From the NCBI GenBank assembly GCA_003508835.1, contig PUFA01000027.1, positions 6,014,001 through 6,078,000 on the forward strand: 64,000 nt of DNA. The letters are read 5' to 3'. A program made the position numbers and the translations under genes. The notes under the pieces are model-generated. The model was not told the DNA's origin. It ran no database searches and saw only the letters and a program-made list of their open reading frames with translations. The DNA comes from Eonycteris spelaea (Eukaryota; Chordata; Mammalia; Chiroptera; Pteropodidae). Position 1 is the stretch's first letter; every line of letters starts with the position of its first letter. This document shows positions 58,206-64,000 of this stretch, one piece after another.

Positions 58206-61200
58206 CAGAACCTGAAGTTCCAAAGGAGAGGATCATAAATTTCAAACTCCATTTTATGTCAAGCAATATTGTTAAGTATAACCAAGATGTTGCACAGAAT
58301 CCAGTTACAATGTTTTTGGTCAAATTACAATGGTCCGAAGACCCAAAATGCTCAAACATGTTTACTTTGTACAAATATTTGCAATGTGTGTCTGAGAGTA
58401 ACCAAAAAGATTACTTTAAAGCTTCCTATTTATCACTGGTTCATCTCGAATAACTACATTCACACAGTGTTCCAGCCATCTTTACCCTGTTTGTAGGCCT
58501 CTTGTCCAAACTCTGCATTAAACCATTGCATGTTGGTAATATGAAATTGACAATAGTAGAAGTATTTACATAGGAAAAAGCTACAGACCAGAGTATGTTG
58601 TTCTCTGAAAGTCAGTTGTCAAACCACTGACAACATGGAATCTTCTGTACTTTACTTTCCCTGCCTCCTTTTGCTTTTATTTCCCAGCAATTTTCACCAC
58701 CTATGCAGTCTCAGAAACCACACATCCAAAGGTTCTATGGCTCAGTGTTCCAGAGCTACCAGCCTTACAGTTGTTACCACAGCGCTGGAATCTGGATCAA
58801 AAAAATACTTATATCTTTGATTTTATAGTGCACCTCACATTTCCAAGTTGTGCTTATTCCAGGATCTTCTAAAATGTCTCATATTAAGACTTCTATAAAT
58901 CTTTACCTTTCAATCCATAAATACTTACACACCCTATTGTAGTGGCTTGGACTCGGGCAGGTACCATTGAGGCCCCTACTGTCCTTGTTTTTTCACACTC
59001 TCTGACTCAACCTATATACTTGACCACTGCCCACCACCACTACCACCTTCTATAGGAGCAACAACAAAGCATATCATGCAAACATACAAAATAATCTAAG
59101 CATATTTTATGAATATAATAGGACTGTAGTAGCTCTACTTCAGGTAGCTAAATCCCTTGTTATGTTGTTGCTATGAGGACATGGGGAAAATAGGAAGTAT
59201 GTTTTAGACTAGAGTGAGAGCCACAATATGGACATATACATATCCAGTAGTATCATGGCATCACATCCTGTAAAGTTTAGCAAGAATTTCTTCAATACTA
59301 TCAATGTGCAGGTTAGTTTTCTATGCCTAATAGTGTAAACCTTACTCCTCTCAGGTGGCTAAAATACAAAATAATTTTTTTTTAAATAATGATAATGCAA
59401 ATTTTGCAAAATTTGACCTTGGTACAGGATAGATGGTCTGCTTGGAGGAAGAACAAAAACTTGTAATAAAAGTATATCAATTTTATTTCTGAATGCCTTT
59501 CTTTGAGACTTCTTGCTTAACTGTCTTCGAGAACCTCTCTTGCTAACTGTGAAAAAGTGAAAATAACCCCTTTTTTCTTATATATATATTGTGATCTTTA
59601 TTAATGAATATATGCTAAAAATGCCATAAACCATAAGTACCACACATATGTTATTTCTGCATTATTCATTGTAAAAGTCAAGTTAGGGAAAGTATATATT
59701 ATTTAGAGCATAAAATGTGATCTTTTAAAAAAATTATACCATCACCTAATATGTTTATTTTGTATCTAAGGGAAAAAGTAACTTTTTGATAAAAATGGAT
59801 ATTCGTGTCAGGATGTACATGACATTCGTTTTACCAATTGTCTGGTTAATTTGATCATTGCAAAGAACCATCGAAAGAACACAATATGTATAAAATTTAT
59901 ATTACTTGCTTTAGTAATACAAATAGCTGGAAATGCAAAATTCACCAAGAACTTAGACATTTAAAATTTCAAATTACTATACAACTTTGTAATCACAATA
60001 CACCCAACAATTGAATAACTCTCTCATTTACTAGTTTTACAATTCAGAAGTTCCCAAATAACTGCAGATGCCTCTTCTTGAAGTACAGATAGCTTTACCC
60101 ACTTCAAGTATTTTTTTGATGGTTGGGAGAAAAAGTTGAAAAACTGATCATAGTGTTTCACATGACCAATTGCTACATATACCTAACTTTTACCACAGAC
60201 TCTTCTAAAAGATCAAATCTATGTGTGTCTTCTACAAATACTTATAATCTATATTGCAATGGGTTTCCAAAGTGAATTTCTGAATTACTAAATAAGGATC
60301 ATTAACTATTTCAGTTTTTTTTTACTCTTTTTACTACTGTAGTTCAACAAAAGATATATGATTTTATGAATGCGTAAGACATTGAAAAATATAAAGTTTA
60401 ATCTGGGTACCTTCATAAAAATGTTATTACTTTTAATTAGTTAAATTAATCTTACTCTGATTAGATTCATGCCAAAAATACCTGAACTTTTGTATTGAAC
60501 ATTTTTTTTTACATTTATATGGAAAATAAAACTATATCTGGGAAGAAACAATCTTCAGATTATATAACAAATATTTATATTTATATAGAATCTTTACTAA
60601 TTTTTTTTAATAAAACCCAAACCCTGAATAAGATTTTGGTAAATTAAAATATGAAAAATGTGAGAACTCAATGATTAATATAAATAGTATATTTCATCGT
60701 TGGAATCTGTATTTCTTCAGATAACCATACACTATTTGTTTAATATTGGAATGGTATAGTTTAAAAAATACAAACAACTTTCTTTTATAAAATTTTCTCA
60801 ATTAGTAGCAAATAAATGTTGAGGCAAGAAACTAATACAATTAAGAATTTTGTGAACTTATATAACTCACTCAATGTATTAAGATTTTGTAGAATTATTT
60901 TACAACTTGTATTTATCTCTGTTGCTCTTAAAATGATTAATTGCTGCATATGTTTAACTTGCCAACAATTTATTTTTTTATTTTTAGAATTTAAGAGAAT
61001 ATAGAATATTAGGTATTGAATACTAAAATAAACCCATGTAAATAGAGACACTAAAAGCTTTATTTATTCGGCTTTCACACTTCAATCTCCATAAATACAT
61101 TTTGCACACAACACAATGGCTAGCAAAGAGTAAAAAGATGCAAGGCTTTTAAAAATAACAGATGATCAACTTAAGAAGGGTGATGACTATTATTCCTGGA

Positions 61201-61319
61201 GGAACCCACTGTTTGCTTTGAAACAGCATGCCAACAATTTATAACATGACAAAAAAAAAAAAAACTAAAAAAAAAAATAGAGAGCACTGTTAATTTTGCC
61301 ACATGGAGACAAACATTTA
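58206..61319. other. unassigned AT-rich DNA, 3.1 kb
   Basis: The longest stretch in which I can name nothing. Overlapping frames at 58189-58496 and 60785-61051 are open by chance and show no motif. An A-rich run at 61251-61278 is the only notable simple sequence. Confidence 0.45.
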
Positions 61320-63660
61320 TTTTTGGTGTATTCTTTCTAATCTTTTTTCATTTAATTTAAAAAAATTAGTTAATATTGTATAGCATATTCATATTTTAAA
61401 ATAAAGTTGTATTATGTCAGACATAAAATATAATTCATTTTACTGTTAGAAAATGAACTTATCCATGTTACTATCACCTAAGTAAGAAAAAAGAGCATCA
61501 GAAATTACTCTTAATCCTCACTTAGTCACTAATCTCAGCTTCTCCATAGTTAATCAGCATCCTGACTTCTAATGCCATATATTAGTTCTGCCGTTTTTTA
61601 TCTTTATAAAAGTGCAACCATATCGTATGTTTACTTTTGTGTCTGGTTTCTTGGCTAAACATTATTTTTGAAGAGTCATCCAATTTGATATTAATAACAA
61701 TTCACTAATTTTCACTGCACTCTTTAAGTATATGAATATATCTCAATCTATTAATGCATTTTTGTTTTGATGTACAATGGGTTGTTTTCAAAATTTTCAC
61801 TGTTCATGATAACACCAAATGAACATTTTGCAATGTCTTTTGAGACAGATGAGTATTTCTGTAAGTATAGACCTCTAGAGAAATTGTTGAGTAGGCAATA
61901 CATTAATCCACTATAGTAGACAACTGGTGGTTTTCAATATTTCTGAATCAACGTACATTCTCACCAGATACAGTATATGAAAATTCCAGCCAATCTGTAT
62001 CTTTGTCAATCTGTCTTCTTTATTTTAGACATTCTGCTCTAGTAGTACCTGATTGTGTTTTTATTAGCATTTATCTAAAACAAATGAGAATGAGCATCTA
62101 TTTATATTCTCATTGACCACTTATAAACCTATTTTTGAATGACCTATTAAAGTCCCTTGTCTATTTTTCTATTGCTCATTCCTCTTTGGGTTGTTTAGAT
62201 GTATCTTTTTGTTATATATTATTTTTATATATTGTAACTATCTTTTCTCACACATTTCAGAATTTCATATACTTAATGTAGTAGTCCAATTTATCAGTCA
62301 CCATCCTTACAGTTAGTACTTTTGGGGGTCTGACCATCTCATAGTTAAAAAGATATGTCTTCTATAGTCAAGGAGATATTTGATTCTAGAATGTCATTAT
62401 TGAACTTTTTGCTTTTTAATCAAGTTTTCAGGAATGGTACTCAAAATAGTTTAAAGGAGTTAAGTTTATATCTTCTCCAAGTATATGATCAATTGATGCA
62501 ACACCAGTTACAGGGGAAAAAAAAACTGTCCTTTCACAACTGCTCTAAGTATCTATCATATAACTGCCTGTCTTCTATCCATTATCTATCTGTCTATCAT
62601 CTATCTATCTATCATCCATCTATCATATATCTACTATCTATATTATCTATTATCTATCATCAATCATCTATCATCATCATCTGTCTATGTATCTATCTGT
62701 ATTTATATTCTATCATCTATCAATCTATCGCTGGCCATCCATCCATTCATCTATTACTTTTTGGACCCTCTATTCCACTCCACTGGTCTTTCTTTTTTCT
62801 ACATCAGTTGTGCTAACACCACACTGTCATACCACTGTTGATTTACTCATTTTCTTTAATGTGACATAGGAATTTATATCACACTTTTTCTTCAAGATTA
62901 TGTGGCTTTCTTTTTCCATGTAAATTTGAAAAATTTAAATATTGATTTAAAAGAGCCACTGGCATGTAATTGAATCTCTAAATCAATTTAGGAAAAATTG
63001 ATACCTTTATAATACTGAGTCCTCAAATATATTGACCTGATATATCATGTCTTTATTAAAGCCTTTAATTCAAAAAAATAATTACAATAACCTGTGTAAA
63101 TGTCTTGCATTCTTCATTAGATTTATTCCTAATGTTTCCAATGTTCATTATTTGAATGTAATAGTTATTTTAAAAAAACTTTTACCAATGATTTGTACAT
63201 CATATGTAAATTTTTATGTATTGATCTTATATCTAGTAAACTTGTTACACTTATTCTAATAGTTTACCCATGATTTTAAAAATTTTTCTACATAAACTCT
63301 CCAGTGGTCTGCTAATTATGACAGTTAAATCTCTTTATTTCCTATCTATGGAAAATTTATTTATTTTTGACTATCTGACTACACTATGTACAATCTTCAA
63401 TAAAATATAAAAGATGAAAGATGATAGCAGGCTTTCTTTTATATTTCTATTATCCAAAAAAAACTTTTGTATTTTACTTTTAAATATAAAGTTTACTGTA
63501 CATTTTTAATGTGCTTTATCAGATTAAGGAGTTCTTTGTATTCCCAATTTAGTAACTTTTTATGATACATAGGTGTTTCTCAAATGCTTTTCTGAATCTA
63601 CTCAGTTAGTTATATATGTTTTCTATTTTATTTTGTTAATCTGACTGATATTTAAATCTA
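61320..63660 (-). mobile_element. old L1M ORF2, antisense, 2.3 kb
   Basis: Landmarks in antisense L1 order are TTTTGTGTCTGGTTTCTTGG near 61636, GATGTACAATGGGTTGTTTT near 61770, ATTCCAGCCAATCTGTATCT near 61982, CTCATTCCTCTTTGGGTTGT near 62176 and TTGATCTTATATCTAGTAAA near 63221. The last is GTTTCTCAAATGCTTTTCTG near 63573. The copy covers ORF2 from the C-terminal part back into the RT domain. All frames are broken. The 153-codon frame at 62355-62816 runs through the microsatellite and is not a gene. Confidence 0.78.
62571..62755. repeat. imperfect (ATCT)n microsatellite inside L1
   Basis: About 185 bp of ATCT, ATCC, ATCATC and related units on the + strand, inside antisense L1 ORF2 at the place where L1 normally has a short TCTATTTGTCTATC-like sequence. 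Confidence 0.9.
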
Positions 63661-64000
63661 AACCAACCACATCTTACTAAAAAAATAGACATCAAAACTG
63701 ACATATTTTTAAAATAGCAATAACATTAAAATATTTATACTCAAACTGAAATATTACTACTTAGTTAAGGATGATTGGAAATAAGAAATTTGAGATATTT
63801 CCTCGTTTTCTGCTTTTTGCAGCTATGAGGATAAGAAGACATGGGTTGTGTGGACGGAAAAAAAGAGAAGAAAGATATTGACTTCTAGTTTGGATCTGAG
63901 GTACTAAAAAAGTTATATTTTGGTAGCTGACATGTAGGTATTTTTTATTGTTTTATATTTCCCACTACTTTTCAAACTCTGCCTATGTTTTTTTACAATC
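63661..64000. other. unassigned AT-rich DNA at window end
   Basis: No recognisable feature. Confidence 0.45.

Noticed and set aside
62355..62816. 153-codon open frame, the longest in the window
   Set aside because: It lies in antisense L1 ORF2 and gains its length from the ATCT microsatellite, which codes a Ser/Ile/Tyr/His-rich repeat.

Overview
The window is a stretch of placental-mammal genomic DNA with no recognisable protein-coding gene. It is strongly AT-rich and CpG-poor. It holds ancient mammalian repeats (L2, MIR, a MER5-like hAT element), several generations of LINE-1 (L1), and simple repeats. The L1 3' ends near 1200 and 25430 and the L1 5' end near 47200 read like Laurasiatherian L1s and, from memory, most like bat (Chiroptera) L1s. 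No Alu, B1/B2, carnivore SINEC, ruminant Bov or vespertilionid VES SINE was seen. A bat is my best guess, held loosely because no database search was possible.

Layout. 1-9 kb: an L1 3' end, old L1M pieces, L2/MIR scraps and two L1 ORF2 fragments. 9-18 kb: few repeats, a possible LTR fragment near 9.6 kb, an L2 near 13.5 kb, and a block at 15.6-16.9 kb that reads like conserved non-coding DNA with a MIR in it. 18-26 kb: a 1.7 kb L1 with an apparently premature poly(A) tail, MIRs, and an L2 split by a 5'-inverted L1. 27-31 kb: an old, internally deleted L1 on the + strand carrying a 265 bp GC-richer insert. 31-40 kb: mostly unassigned AT-rich DNA, with one GC-richer LTR-like block near 36 kb. 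40-47 kb: an old deleted L1, an L2 of about 1.35 kb, and a 3.2 kb HAL1-like L1 (5' UTR, ORF1 and 3' end kept, most of ORF2 lost) between diverged target-site duplications. 47-61 kb: a MER5-like element, L1M, L2 and MIR scraps, a truncated L1 with a perfect 16 bp duplication, a second candidate conserved block, then a long unassigned stretch. 61-64 kb: an old L1 ORF2 in antisense with an ATCT-type microsatellite inside it.

All L1 reading frames seen are broken, so nothing here is likely to move by itself. The short open frames are repeat remnants or chance. The window looks like intergenic or deep intronic DNA. Its possible functional content is limited to the two candidate conserved blocks and perhaps a repeated 41 bp motif with a splice-donor-like core. 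Repeat names come from memory of family sequences; boundaries are good to roughly 10-50 bp unless target-site duplications fix them.
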